Notes: generated by a model from the sequence alone, not told the origin. Numbered from the stretch's first letter, positions 1 to 9,366 are shown. The stretch is 64,000 nt of DNA from an uncultured Schlesneria sp. (GCA_903871875.1 CAIQIR010000137.1:98641-162640), one strand, 5' to 3'. Made by a program: numbers and translations.

Positions 1-155
1 ACGGCAATCCGCACATTTTTCACTTCTTGTGTCGCGGCATTGGCGAAGACCAGCATTTCAATGATCGGAGGCGCGACCAGCAGAAAGCGGCTCTTCGGAT
101 CGCGCCACACCGCCAGCAGTTCTTTGATGATCAAATATCCAATTCGCTGCCACAT
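1..155 (-). CDS. ABC-2 type permease, N-terminal part (cut by window edge)
   Basis: Only the first 51 or so codons lie in the window, starting at an ATG at 155, 4 bases after the stop of the upstream ATPase/permease gene. The visible N-terminus has a short cytoplasmic lead, a conserved KELLAVWRDPKSR stretch and the start of a hydrophobic segment (LLVAPPIIEMLVFANAA). This matches the start of YhhJ/YbhR-type ABC-2 permeases, which export substrates across the inner membrane with an HlyD partner. Position as third gene after an HlyD adaptor and an RbbA-like fusion mirrors the E. coli yhiI-rbbA-yhhJ order. The family call is firm; the substrate is unknown. Confidence 0.85.
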   Translation of the reverse strand, partial: MWQRIGYLIIKELLAVWRDPKSRFLLVAPPIIEMLVFANAATQEVKNVRIA

Positions 156-159
156 GTTC

Positions 160-3132
160 TTACTCCAGCCTGACGTGCGTGGCCCGCGCCAGAACAACAC
201 CCAGAAACGACGCCATCGCACACAGCACCAGACCGCTGGGCACCAGCACGCTCAACACGTCGCCCGCCAGAAACAATGTCTGCAGGCTGGACACGAAATA
301 ACTCGGCGGCAACAGCGATGTTAACAGTCGTAGCGGGGCAGGCATGCTGTCGATTTCGAAGATGTAGCCCGAAAGCAGAAAGGCCGGCAAGAACCCCACC
401 ACCAAGGCCCCTTGGCCGGCTGCGAATTGATTCTTCGCCACGGTCGAGATCAACAGACCCAGCGCCAGCGTCACGCCGAGATAAGCCGACGAGACCAGAT
501 AGAGCGCCAGCAGCGATCCTCGATACGGAACCCCAAACCCAAACACGGTCACCGAGACCGACAGCGCCAAGGCCATCAATCCCAGCAAATAGTACGGCAC
601 GATTTTGCCAACCAACAGATCCAATGGAGTCACCGGAGTTGTCAGCATCGCCTCCATCGTGCCGCGTTCCCATTCACGAGCCACCACCAGCGACGGCAAC
701 AAAGTGCCGATCAGAGTGAGAATGATCGCCACAGCGCCGGGAAGCAGCGCGTAATAACTGTTTCGTTCCGGGTTGAACCAGACGCGAGGTTCAGTGCTGA
801 TCAGTGGCACGGACTTGGGGCGGTTCACGAGGCTATCCTGTGAAACGGATTCCTGCTGAATCCAATTGGCCCACAGCAACTGAACGTAACCCGCCACCAG
901 TCCGGCGGTATTCGGATCGCTGCCGTCCACCAACACCTGAATCGGCGCGGTCTCGCCGCGTCCCATCCGTTCACTGAAATCCGCAGCCAGGACGACGACG
1001 CCGTTCACGCGTCCCGAAACCAGTTCCTCTTCGACCGCAGCACGATGATGTACCACGCGAACATCGAAGTAGTGCGAGTCACGAAATGACGAAACGAAGC
1101 TATCGGCTTCCGGCGACGGTTGCTCGACAACCACTCCGATCGGCACATGCTGAAGATCGAGCGACACACCAAATCCGTACACGAACAGCAGCAGCACTGG
1201 CAGCACCCCGGCGATCAAAAACGCACTGGGATCACGCACGATCTGTTGCGATTCTTTCCGTACCAGGGCAACCATGCGGCGGAAACGGGGCCGACGGAAA
1301 CCACTCGTCGGAGACTGATCATCGGGGGTTCGGCGATCGTGAATCCGCGGACCTGATACCGCAGGCGACGAGGGTTTCTCGCCCGGATCGCGATTCGGGG
1401 CCGTTTCGTCCTGGCGATCGAATTCTTCCACCAGTTCGATGAAGGCATCCTCCAGCGTCGGTTCGCCATTTTCCTGACTGCGAACGCGATCTTTCAATTC
1501 ATCGGGCGATCCTTCGGCGATCACGCGACCCCGATACACCAGTCCGATCCGGTCGCAGTATTCGGCTTCATCCAGGAAGTGTGTGGTCACCATGATCGTG
1601 ACACCGCGTTCGACCATGGAATTGATATGAGCCCAGAATTCACGACGCGTCAGCGGATCAACGCCCGAGGTAGGTTCGTCGAGAAATAGCACGGCCGGTT
1701 CGTGCATTACCGCACACGCCAGCGCCAGCCGCTGCTTAAAGCCGAGCGGCAATTCGCTGGAATTGACCTCGAGATACGGCTGCAGTTTAAACGCCGTAAT
1801 CACGCGGTCCATGGCCTCGGTCCGCCGTGCTCCATTTAGGCCGTAGACGCCGGCGAAAAAGGCGAGATTCTGCCGCACGCTTAAATCCCCATACAGCGAG
1901 AATTTCTGGGCCATATAACCGACTCGCCCACGAGCCGCGCCTGCCGCCAGATACAGATCAAGCCCCGCCACGCTGGCGCGGCCCGACGTCGGCCGCGAAA
2001 GGCCGCACATCATTTTGAACGTCGTCGATTTCCCCGCGCCATTCGGCCCCAACAGGCCGAAGATTTCCCCTCGGGCAATCTGAAACGAAATGTTATTCGC
2101 GGCGATAAAGTCGCCAAACTTTTTCGTCAGACCTTCCGCTTTGACCGCCGCCTCGTCCTGTGACTGGTCACGTTGAAGTGGTGCACCGAACAACGTCGGA
2201 TTGTCCTTGGGGGCTCCGCCCAACAGGTCGACAAAGGCGTCCTCGAAACGGGGAGGCGTCGGCTCGATACGAAGATTGTCCGCGCCCAATTCACTTGCCA
2301 GGGGTGCCGTAGCGTGCGGCTTCATCACCAGCCGCACGCTACGGCCCTGAATCACACCATCCAAAACAGCGGGCAGTTTGAAGGCCCGTGCGAGCAATTT
2401 GCGACTGGCCTGCCCTGGTCCCGAAACGAGATAGCTGCGACCTGCAACACGATTGGTCAGTTCTTTCGGCGGACCGCTGTAAAGCAACTTGCCTTCCGAC
2501 AACAGCAACACTTCGGTACATCGCTCGGCCTCATCGAGGTACGACGTGCTCCAGACGACGCCGATCCCTTGATCGACCAGATCGTAGATCATCTTCCATA
2601 GTTCGCGGCGCGAGATCGGATCAACGCCGACCGACGGCTCGTCCAGCAGCAATAGCCGCGGCTTGCGGATCAACGCACAGGCCAGCCCCAGTTTCTGCTT
2701 CATGCCGCCCGACAAATCACCGGCCAGCCGTTGGGTGAAGGGTTTCAGATCCGTAAACGCCAGCAGCCGTTCAAAGGCGTCTGCACGTTCGCGGCCCACC
2801 ACGTTGAACAGATCGGCATACAGAATCAGGTTCTGCTCGACCGACAGGTCTTCGTACAGGCCAAACCGCTGCGGCATATAGCTGACGTCTTGTCGCAACC
2901 GCGGCAGTTCGGTCACGGGATCGGCGCCACAGACGGTCAGGTGGCCTTCGGTGGGTAACAGCAACCCGGCGAAGATCCGCAGCAGCGTGGTTTTGCCGGC
3001 CCCGTCCGGACCGATCAAACCCGTCACGCAACCGGGTTCAATCCGCGCGTCCAGATGATCGATCGCAGCGTCACCATCAGCGTTAAACCGCTTGGTCAAT
3101 CCTTCGGCAATGACGAGAGATCCATCGCTCAC
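160..3132 (-). CDS. RbbA/YbhF-like ABC transporter: two ATPase domains fused to a permease
   Basis: This 990-residue protein joins two ABC ATPase domains and an ABC-2 permease in one chain. The first ATPase domain (about 5-230) has Walker A GPDGAGKTT at 41-49, signature LSGGMKQ near 140 and Walker B LLLLDEP near 160. The second (about 330-545) has GPNGAGKST, the variant signature LPLGFKQ typical of the YbhF/RbbA group, and LFLDEPTSGVDP. A charged Pro-rich linker leads to the permease, whose first membrane segment begins at DPSAFLIAGVLPVLLLF; more segments fill the C-terminal 200 residues. The start is GTG at 3132. It lies 13 bases after the HlyD gene and 4 bases before the second permease, so one operon and one exporter are likely. 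The drug or lipid substrate cannot be read from sequence. Confidence 0.92.
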   Translation of the reverse strand: MSDGSLVIAEGLTKRFNADGDAAIDHLDARIEPGCVTGLIGPDGAGKTTLLRIFAGLLLPTEGHLTVCGADPVTELPRLRQDVSYMPQRFGLYEDLSVEQNLILYADLFNVVGRERADAFERLLAFTDLKPFTQRLAGDLSGGMKQKLGLACALIRKPRLLLLDEPSVGVDPISRRELWKMIYDLVDQGIGVVWSTSYLDEAERCTEVLLLSEGKLLYSGPPKELTNRVAGRSYLVSGPGQASRKLLARAFKLPAVLDGVIQGRSVRLVMKPHATAPLASELGADNLRIEPTPPRFEDAFVDLLGGAPKDNPTLFGAPLQRDQSQDEAAVKAEGLTKKFGDFIAANNISFQIARGEIFGLLGPNGAGKSTTFKMMCGLSRPTSGRASVAGLDLYLAAGAARGRVGYMAQKFSLYGDLSVRQNLAFFAGVYGLNGARRTEAMDRVITAFKLQPYLEVNSSELPLGFKQRLALACAVMHEPAVLFLDEPTSGVDPLTRREFWAHINSMVERGVTIMVTTHFLDEAEYCDRIGLVYRGRVIAEGSPDELKDRVRSQENGEPTLEDAFIELVEEFDRQDETAPNRDPGEKPSSPAVSGPRIHDRRTPDDQSPTSGFRRPRFRRMVALVRKESQQIVRDPSAFLIAGVLPVLLLFVYGFGVSLDLQHVPIGVVVEQPSPEADSFVSSFRDSHYFDVRVVHHRAAVEEELVSGRVNGVVVLAADFSERMGRGETAPIQVLVDGSDPNTAGLVAGYVQLLWANWIQQESVSQDSLVNRPKSVPLISTEPRVWFNPERNSYYALLPGAVAIILTLIGTLLPSLVVAREWERGTMEAMLTTPVTPLDLLVGKIVPYYLLGLMALALSVSVTVFGFGVPYRGSLLALYLVSSAYLGVTLALGLLISTVAKNQFAAGQGALVVGFLPAFLLSGYIFEIDSMPAPLRLLTSLLPPSYFVSSLQTLFLAGDVLSVLVPSGLVLCAMASFLGVVLARATHVRLE

Positions 3133-3145
3133 GTGAAGTGTCTCT

Positions 3146-4246
3146 TTAAGATCGCCGCTCGAACCGCGACCAGAACCGTTCCCAGGATGTCCGCTGTCGA
3201 GGTTTGGCTAATTGCACGCGGACCGTCACGGGCATCCCTTGTCGCAATCCTCCGTCTGGATTGTCCACGATCACGCGCAGGCGATACACCAGATTGGTCC
3301 GCAGCTCGCGCGTTTCGACGGTCTTCGGAGTGAATTCAGCCGTCGGCGAGATAAAGCCGATCTTGCCCGCATAGGGCTGATCAGGGGCCGAGTCGGTCAT
3401 GACTGAGGCCGGCATGTCCGGTTGGATCAGACCCAAATCGCGTTCGTTCACATAGGTCCGGACCCAGACGGGCGAGGCCAAGGTCAACGTGAAAACAGAC
3501 TCGCCCGGTTGTACGATCGCGCCTTTCTCTCTCGCCCGTGTCAGGATGATGCCATCGTTTGGTGCAATGAGATCGGCGTCCGCCAGTCGTCGTTCGCTTT
3601 GCACGATCGCCGCGTCCTGTTCGGCGAGTAGCGCCCGCCCCATGTCGATGTCTTCCTGACGAGGCCCGATTTCAATCAGTCGCTGCGATTCCTGGGCTGA
3701 CTTGAGCTGCGCTTCGGCCGAGTCGAGCGTCGATTGATAACGATCAAATTCCTGCCGCGATACGCCCCCCTTTTCCACCAGTTGCTGCGCGCGTTGATAG
3801 TCTTCTTTTGCTTGGATCAAAGCTGCTTCCTTGTCAGCGCTCTGCGCACGGACCTGGGCGATTTCTTCGGGACGCGAGCCCCGTTCCAGTTTCGCCACGC
3901 TGGCCGCCAGATTGTCGCGTCGCGCCCGCTGCACCTTCAATTCGTCATTGAAGTAACGTTTGTCGAGACTCGCGAGAACCTCGTTTGTCTTCACGGCGCT
4001 ACCTTCGTCAACGGCGAGCGTGTTGATTCGCCCATCCACCTTGAATGCCAGATTGACCTGCCGGACATCAATGTTGCCCATCAAGTCGATGTACCCCTCG
4101 TTCTTTTCGGGGAACAGCAGCAAGATCGCAGTCACCCCGACGATGACGAGTAGCAATACGACGGCAATCGCGATTCCGATCCGGTTTTTTGATCGGTTCG
4201 CGGTCGGATCGGGTTCTTTTTTTTCAGGGGGTGACTTTTGTTCCAC
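3146..4246 (-). CDS. HlyD-family periplasmic adaptor (YhiI-like)
   Basis: A membrane-fusion protein of 366 residues that links an inner-membrane exporter to the periplasm. It has a short charged cytoplasmic tail, one membrane anchor at about 22-45, the first half of a lipoyl-like domain (about 50-95), a long alpha-helical hairpin (about 100-222, rich in Glu, Gln and Arg), the second lipoyl half (ADLIAPNDGIILTR, about 223-258) and a beta-barrel C-terminus. The start is GTG at 4246. It is first in a three-gene minus-strand operon with the RbbA-like ATPase/permease and the second permease, so it should be the adaptor of that pump. No outer-membrane TolC partner is in the window. Confidence 0.92.
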   Translation of the reverse strand: MEQKSPPEKKEPDPTANRSKNRIGIAIAVVLLLVIVGVTAILLLFPEKNEGYIDLMGNIDVRQVNLAFKVDGRINTLAVDEGSAVKTNEVLASLDKRYFNDELKVQRARRDNLAASVAKLERGSRPEEIAQVRAQSADKEAALIQAKEDYQRAQQLVEKGGVSRQEFDRYQSTLDSAEAQLKSAQESQRLIEIGPRQEDIDMGRALLAEQDAAIVQSERRLADADLIAPNDGIILTRAREKGAIVQPGESVFTLTLASPVWVRTYVNERDLGLIQPDMPASVMTDSAPDQPYAGKIGFISPTAEFTPKTVETRELRTNLVYRLRVIVDNPDGGLRQGMPVTVRVQLAKPRQRTSWERFWSRFERRS

Positions 4247-4615
4247 TTCGGCTTTCGCACTTCAGATGGTGAGGAGGCGGGCTGACGGTCGGATGGCCGA
4301 GGTCAACCGAACGAAGAATTTCCACTCGCTCGATACACTTGCCAAGTTAGCGTCGCAGGGGCAAGTTAAGTAGCGTGAACCAGACGATTCCGCTGTGGTA
4401 ACGAGCCAGGTCAGAATCGCAATGCTGCGAGTCGATGAAGCCTTGGTCGACGCGGATCGATCATGAAAACGTGGCCTCGATCTGGGTGTGCAGCGGTCCG
4501 TACAGGTGGGGCGAGGTTGGCGACGGTGGAACGCGACTGTTACGATTGCCAGCCGTGGCGGTCGCCGGACCGTCGTCGGCTTGAGTTCCGTGACGTCACG
4601 AGGGAGATTCTTTCG
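4247..4615. other. Divergent intergenic region, exporter operon / NHL protein
   Basis: This is the shared upstream region of the minus-strand exporter operon and the plus-strand thioredoxin/NHL gene. Reading frames cross it, but none has a ribosome site or a recognisable protein. I see no clear sigma-70 boxes or RNA gene. It should hold both promoters. Confidence 0.4.
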
Positions 4616-6727
4616 GTGAACTTCGCCCCTGCTCGGCAAAATCGATTGCGACGAATCCTTCGAACATTCGTCACGCTCGTGCTGGCCTTCGCCCTTTCTC
4701 GCCCCACTTTGCCGCTGTTCGGGCAAGAAGCCGGCGAGAGCCCCGCCAAAAAGCCGGCGGCGGAAGCGGTCGAAAATCCGTTCCCGAATCGACATCCCGC
4801 AGCCGATCTGGAGGGTGGTGTCGAATGGCTGAACTCCGCCGGCCCGATCTCGATCAAAGATCTGCGCGGTAAAATTGTGCTGATCGACTTCTGGACCTTC
4901 TGCTGCATCAACTGCATGCATGTCCTGCCCGACCTGGCGTATCTCGAAAAGAAATATCCGAAGGAACTGGTCGTCATCGGAGTTCACTCGGCCAAATTCG
5001 ACAACGAAAAAGAAACGGGCAATATCCGCAAAGCGATCCTGCGATATGAAATCGAGCATCCCGTCGTCAACGACGCCAATATGATTATCTGGCGCAAATT
5101 CGGCGTGAATTCGTGGCCGTCGCTGGTGGTGCTCGACCCGGAAGGACAGTACTGCGGTTATGTCTCGGGCGAAGGAAATCGCGAACTGCTGGAAAACGTG
5201 ATCGACCGGCTGGTCGCCTACCACAAGGCCAAGGGAACCCTGGACGAAACACCGGTGCGATTCGATCTGGAACGGAACAAAGCCCAGGTCACTGCCCTGC
5301 GATTTCCTGGCAAGATCCTGGTCGACGAACCGCACAAGCGGCTGTTCATTTCCGACAGCAACCACAATCGACTGGTGATCAGTTCGCTCGACGGCCAATT
5401 GATCGATGTGATCGGCAGCGGTGCGATCGGTCAAAAGGATGGCAGTTATGCCGCGGCGGAATTCGACCGGCCTCAAGGCATGACCCTGGTCGACAACATG
5501 TTGTTTGTGGCAGATACGGAAAACCATCTGCTGCGCACCGTCGATCTGGCGAAGAAAACGGTTTCGACATTGGCGGGGATCGGCGAACAAAACCGAAATC
5601 GCGCCCCCGGCGGAACGCTGCGGGAAACGGCCTTGAACAGTCCCTGGGACCTGACCGTTGTCGACGGAGTGCTGTATATCGCCATGGCCGGACCGCATCA
5701 GATCTGGGCTCACAAGTTCGGCACCGACGTGATCAGTCAGTACGCGGGGTCGGGAAAAGAAGACATTCACAACGGTCCGCTGGATCAAGCTGCGTTCGCC
5801 CAACCGTCGGGTATCGTGCATGACAAGAAACAACTGTATGTCGTCGACAGCGAAGGTTCGGCCATTCGCCAGGTGACCACCACTCCTGAAAATGATCTGA
5901 GCAGCCCCACTGGCAGCGTCACTACGATCGCCGGACCTCACGATCTTCCCCGCGGTCGCAGTCTGTTCGAGTTTGGCGATGTCGATGCTTCGAGCAACAA
6001 CGCCCGGTTCCAGCACCCGCTGGGTCTGGCCCTGCACGACGGAGCGATCTTTGTCGCCGATAGTTACAACCATAAGATCCGCCGCGTCGATCCCAAAGCC
6101 CATCAAGTGACGACCTGGGTGGGAACGGGATCGCCGGGAACGGAACTGGCGCCGTTGCAATTGTCCGAGCCGGCCGGATTGGCGATTGCAGGCGACAAGA
6201 TGTACATCGCCGATACCAACAATCATCGCATCGTCCTTGTCGATCTGAAAACCAAAGCGGCGGAAGAACTGGTCATCACCGGACTGACCGCGCCCGCTCC
6301 ACCTCAGGACCAATCGGCCACCCTGCCGACCGATACCGCAAAATCCGTTGATGTCGATCGCCAGGAACTGGCACCCGGCAGCGACCTGACCTTCGAAGTC
6401 GCGTTTGATCTTCCTGAAGGTTACAAATTGAACGAATTACTACCGGTGTCATATCGAGTCAAAGTCGACGGCGATCAAACACTGATTGCCGCGGACCAAT
6501 TGAACGTCAAACGAGAGGCCACTTCCGAGAATAACACTGCGAAGTTCGCTGTACCGACAACCGCCAAAACCGGTGAGGCCACGCTGCTGCTCGCCGTGAC
6601 TTACGGCTACTGCCGCGACGGAAACGGGGGCGTCTGCAAAGTCGGGACGATCCAATGGAAGATCCCGGTCTGGCTCAAGCAGGGAGCCACCGTCGACGCG
6701 GTCAAATTAAAAGTCAAAGCCAAGTAA
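4616..6727 (+). CDS. Secreted thioredoxin-like / NHL-repeat protein (NHLRC2-like)
   Basis: A 703-residue protein with an N-terminal signal sequence (hydrophobic VTLVLAFALS after an Arg-rich start), a redoxin domain, a block of NHL beta-propeller repeats (about 225-560) and a C-terminal beta domain. The redoxin motif is CCINC at 96-100 inside FWTFCCINCMHVLP, the hallmark of the NHLRC2 family. Repeats such as LFISDSNHNRL, LFVADTENHLL and MYIADTNNHRIV are clear NHL units. The C-terminal domain has its own YCRDGNGGVC cysteine pair. I chose GTG at 4616 because AGGGAG lies 9 bases upstream and a signal peptide follows at once; an upstream in-frame ATG at 4463 has neither. It probably does thiol-disulfide work in the periplasm, though partners are unknown. 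Confidence 0.88.
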   Translation: MNFAPARQNRLRRILRTFVTLVLAFALSRPTLPLFGQEAGESPAKKPAAEAVENPFPNRHPAADLEGGVEWLNSAGPISIKDLRGKIVLIDFWTFCCINCMHVLPDLAYLEKKYPKELVVIGVHSAKFDNEKETGNIRKAILRYEIEHPVVNDANMIIWRKFGVNSWPSLVVLDPEGQYCGYVSGEGNRELLENVIDRLVAYHKAKGTLDETPVRFDLERNKAQVTALRFPGKILVDEPHKRLFISDSNHNRLVISSLDGQLIDVIGSGAIGQKDGSYAAAEFDRPQGMTLVDNMLFVADTENHLLRTVDLAKKTVSTLAGIGEQNRNRAPGGTLRETALNSPWDLTVVDGVLYIAMAGPHQIWAHKFGTDVISQYAGSGKEDIHNGPLDQAAFAQPSGIVHDKKQLYVVDSEGSAIRQVTTTPENDLSSPTGSVTTIAGPHDLPRGRSLFEFGDVDASSNNARFQHPLGLALHDGAIFVADSYNHKIRRVDPKAHQVTTWVGTGSPGTELAPLQLSEPAGLAIAGDKMYIADTNNHRIVLVDLKTKAAEELVITGLTAPAPPQDQSATLPTDTAKSVDVDRQELAPGSDLTFEVAFDLPEGYKLNELLPVSYRVKVDGDQTLIAADQLNVKREATSENNTAKFAVPTTAKTGEATLLLAVTYGYCRDGNGGVCKVGTIQWKIPVWLKQGATVDAVKLKVKAK

Positions 6728-6758
6728 TTAACCTGACACAAATCCGCTGCGCCAATCA

Positions 6759-8216
6759 TCAATCCGACAACCCGCTGACAATCGCGTCCGGGGGCAATTC
6801 TTGTCCGGTCAGCGATTTGAACAGCAGCCCGACATAATCGCCGAACACTTCTGACGGTTCCACGACTTTACAACCTCGCTCGCGGGCTTCTTGCGTCAGA
6901 TCCGATTCACCGGGAAATTCACTGAGATCCATCACCGTCATCCCCGGTCGCAGCAACGAGGGATTGAGCGGTGATTTCTTCGAGCCGAAATCCAGCGTGT
7001 TAGCCGTCAGCGCGACCACATCCACCAGCGTCTCGTACAACTTGGCGACGGGCACATAGCGCAGCTCGCAAGACTGAGCGATCTTCTGAGCTTCGACTTC
7101 GTCCCCCGAACAAATACTCACCAGTCCCTGGCGGCGCTTGATGCCATGCGCGAGCGAAATGGCCAGCCCATCGGAACCGATGATGATCGTGTTGCGTTTG
7201 TCGAGCGGCCGGTCCTCGCCGGATTGTTTACCTAGCTTGGCTTCGAGAGCCCTGAGCGTCGATTTCCAAACCAGGTTGTGTGCCTGCCAACCATCGGCTG
7301 ATTTGATGATCACGTCAGAGAATCGCGACGCGGTCGACACGTCGTCGCCTTTGGTCGCCAGCGACATCACGCGACGTCCCGCCTGCGGCGTGGCGATCAC
7401 CGCCGGAATTTTCAGGATGTCGAGCATCTTCGGTACTTGATCGAGCGACTTAAAATCGAGCGGCAGACAACGGGTATTCATGCCCGAAAGATCGAATGCC
7501 GCGTTGAGGATCTTTGAGATCGCCAGTTCGATCACCCCGCCGCCCACGACGCCAATGAAGCGAGTCTTCGAATCAACTTGCCGCCAACGATAGACATCGT
7601 CCAGTTCACCGACGGTCGGTTGTCCGGGAAACGCCTCCATGCCTCGTTCGAGCGCCGCATAGATCCAGGGCGAACCGTATTTGCGGCCCAGTAGCGAGAA
7701 CGTCAACCCGCAGCGTCCCAAGCCGAGGCCGACGACCGGCAACATCCGTTTCTGGCTGACCACCGCCAACAGCGGCCAGGCCGATTCGAGCGTCTCTGTC
7801 GGCCAGGTAAACTTGATGATATCGGCCTGACAACGCGTGGCTTCTTCAAAAGCCTCTTCCACATCGTTCAAGGGCCGCGTCATGCTGGCGAAACTGACCA
7901 CGCGTTGCGTCTTACCAAACCGCGGAATCTTCTGCGCCGATTTGGGATCGAGTTCGATATAGTCCGGCCCGGCCAGGATCGCCTGACGCATCAGCGCCAA
8001 CCGCTCTTCTTCAGTGCCATCAAAATGGCCCCCTTCTGCCACCGGCCGGCAGGAAATCAAGACCGGCTTCTTACACCCGGAAATGATGTCTTTGACATCC
8101 GGTTCCTTGTGAAGTCGATCGAGACAGACTTCCACCAGATCGCATTGATTGGCCGCATTATAAATATCGACTTTGGCGAGCTGCCGGGATTCCGGTGTCA
8201 CAGAAATACAAATCAT
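6759..8216 (-). CDS. AroD-AroE fusion protein with substituted catalytic residues
   Basis: The N-terminal half (about 1-210) is a type I 3-dehydroquinate dehydratase fold and the C-terminal half (about 217-485) is shikimate-dehydrogenase-like, the pair that makes shikimate from dehydroquinate. Kept in the first half are the Glu of SCRPVAEGG (E61), the Schiff-base Lys of ADIIKF (K135) and the PGQ near the end. The catalytic His of the usual S-x-H-D-F is replaced (VVSFASM, Ala at 110), and the Arg of the usual SR pair is lost (TFSLLG). The second half lacks the SLSP substrate motif (GVIELAISKILNAAF) and the catalytic Lys of VTxPHK (reads IATPQAG). It may be a pseudo-enzyme or a diverged function. 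Start ATG 8216 has AAGGGAGG about 10 bases upstream; the ATG at 8279 has no such site. Confidence 0.8.
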   Translation of the reverse strand: MICISVTPESRQLAKVDIYNAANQCDLVEVCLDRLHKEPDVKDIISGCKKPVLISCRPVAEGGHFDGTEEERLALMRQAILAGPDYIELDPKSAQKIPRFGKTQRVVSFASMTRPLNDVEEAFEEATRCQADIIKFTWPTETLESAWPLLAVVSQKRMLPVVGLGLGRCGLTFSLLGRKYGSPWIYAALERGMEAFPGQPTVGELDDVYRWRQVDSKTRFIGVVGGGVIELAISKILNAAFDLSGMNTRCLPLDFKSLDQVPKMLDILKIPAVIATPQAGRRVMSLATKGDDVSTASRFSDVIIKSADGWQAHNLVWKSTLRALEAKLGKQSGEDRPLDKRNTIIIGSDGLAISLAHGIKRRQGLVSICSGDEVEAQKIAQSCELRYVPVAKLYETLVDVVALTANTLDFGSKKSPLNPSLLRPGMTVMDLSEFPGESDLTQEARERGCKVVEPSEVFGDYVGLLFKSLTGQELPPDAIVSGLSD

Positions 8217-8437
8217 CTGCGCCTTACCTCCCTTGGAATGCGAATGAATCAGAAAAAACAGGCCCGGCGACGCAATCATAAGGAACCTGGACCATCGGAT
8301 GCCACCGTGTTATTTCGACGTCCCCGCCCGCCCGTAACGCGGCAAAAACCGCGTTTGCGTCGTTCATCGCAGTCCTGGCCACAATTTGCCCCGGTTTGAG
8401 GTTTGTTTCGAGTCGGCGGCGGAATACGATCTGAGGC

Positions 8438-9046
8438 ATGAACTCGTCAGCCCCCCCCGCCTCGCGAACTCCTGAACGTTCGTTGAATCTGCCCAATGCG
8501 ATTACCTTTTCGCGTTTGTTGTTGTCATTCGTCCTGTTTGCCTTAATCCAATCGAGTCAGGCCTGGTTGTGGTGTGCAGGCCTGTTCGTCTTTGCCGTGG
8601 CGACCGACGTTTTGGATGGCTATCTCGCTCGAAAATATCAGCTGATCACCCAACTGGGTCGGATCCTTGATCCGTTTGTCGACAAGTTCATCACCAGCGG
8701 CACTTTCCTGTTTCTATTGCCGCACCCCACTTCGGGCGTCACGCCCTGGATGGTGGTGATCGTGTTGGGCCGAGAAATGCTGGTGACCAGTTTGCGGGGC
8801 TTTCTGGAAAAACAAGGAGCCGATTTTTCCGCCTCGGCTTCGGGCAAGTTAAAAATGTTTCTGCAATGTGTGGCGATCACCGCCAGTTTGCTGTCGCTGG
8901 ATCCGTCGTTTGCCGGAGTGTCGTTGCTGGGAGTCAGTTTCGCACTCATTCGCGATCTGTTGCTCTGGTCCATGGTGGTTGTCACGGTCTGGAGTGGTGT
9001 CGACTATGTGCGACGCGCAATCCAGATGCTGCGCGTCACCGGGTGA
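8438..9046 (+). CDS. pgsA: CDP-diacylglycerol-glycerol-3-phosphate phosphatidyltransferase
   Basis: A 202-residue integral membrane enzyme that makes phosphatidylglycerophosphate, the first committed step to phosphatidylglycerol and cardiolipin. The CDP-alcohol phosphatidyltransferase motif DX2DGX2ARX8GX3DX3D is exact: D57, D60-G61, A64-R65, G74, D78 and D82. Hydrophobic segments before and after the motif fit the usual six-helix fold, and length is normal for PgsA. It is transcribed away from the AroD-AroE gene; the 221-base gap between the starts should hold both promoters. A different CDP-alcohol transferase (for example a phosphatidylserine or inositol type) is possible, but the NLPNAITFSRLLL N-terminus is characteristic of PgsA. 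Confidence 0.92.
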   Translation: MNSSAPPASRTPERSLNLPNAITFSRLLLSFVLFALIQSSQAWLWCAGLFVFAVATDVLDGYLARKYQLITQLGRILDPFVDKFITSGTFLFLLPHPTSGVTPWMVVIVLGREMLVTSLRGFLEKQGADFSASASGKLKMFLQCVAITASLLSLDPSFAGVSLLGVSFALIRDLLLWSMVVVTVWSGVDYVRRAIQMLRVTG

Positions 9047-9089
9047 TATAACCCGCGCCGGGCCACATCGTCGTCTTCATCTTGATCGT

Positions 9090-9304
9090 GTGCCACTGCT
9101 TCTCCGAAGCAGTGTTCTTCTGTGTTGACGTGAGGCTCTTCTCTGTCGGGATTGACCTGTGTAGCCATCGGAATGCTCTGTCACAACTTCGTTTTGGTTT
9201 GTCCCACAGCCTCGGAGTCTTCGGCGATGCAGTGATCTTCTCGGTGGTATTCCTCTCTTTGGGACTTCGAAGAGAAGAGCACTGTTTCAGAGAAACAGTG
9301 GCAC
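9090..9304. repeat. Palindrome-ended dispersed element (REP/MITE-like), copy 1
   Basis: A 215-base non-coding element whose ends are inverted copies of each other. The left end starts GTGCCACTG and forms a 9-bp hairpin (9094-9102 with 9106-9114). The right end ends CAGTGGCAC with a second 9-bp hairpin (9280-9288 with 9292-9300). Similarity of the ends continues for about 32 bases through the TCTTCT run. The middle holds a further degenerate CTCGGAGTCTTCGGCGATG unit. A shorter relative lies at 34144-34231. There is no open frame in it, and no clear target duplication. It lies between the convergent pgsA and aldo/keto reductase genes. Confidence 0.7.
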
Positions 9305-9366
9305 AGCTGAAAGAGGGATACTCTCGCTGCTGAGTAACATCCGCGTCGTTTCGTGATTCATTCGTT

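Noticed and set aside
4262..6313. A 683-codon open frame on the minus strand opposite the NHL-repeat gene
   Set aside because: It mirrors the codon pattern of the real plus-strand gene, has no ribosome site and no recognisable domain. The plus strand encodes clear redoxin and NHL motifs.
9047..9366. Possible small gene or CRISPR-like array between pgsA and the aldo/keto reductase
   Set aside because: The repeated pieces are inverted hairpins without regular spacing or spacers, and no frame has a ribosome site. It fits a palindromic repeat element better.
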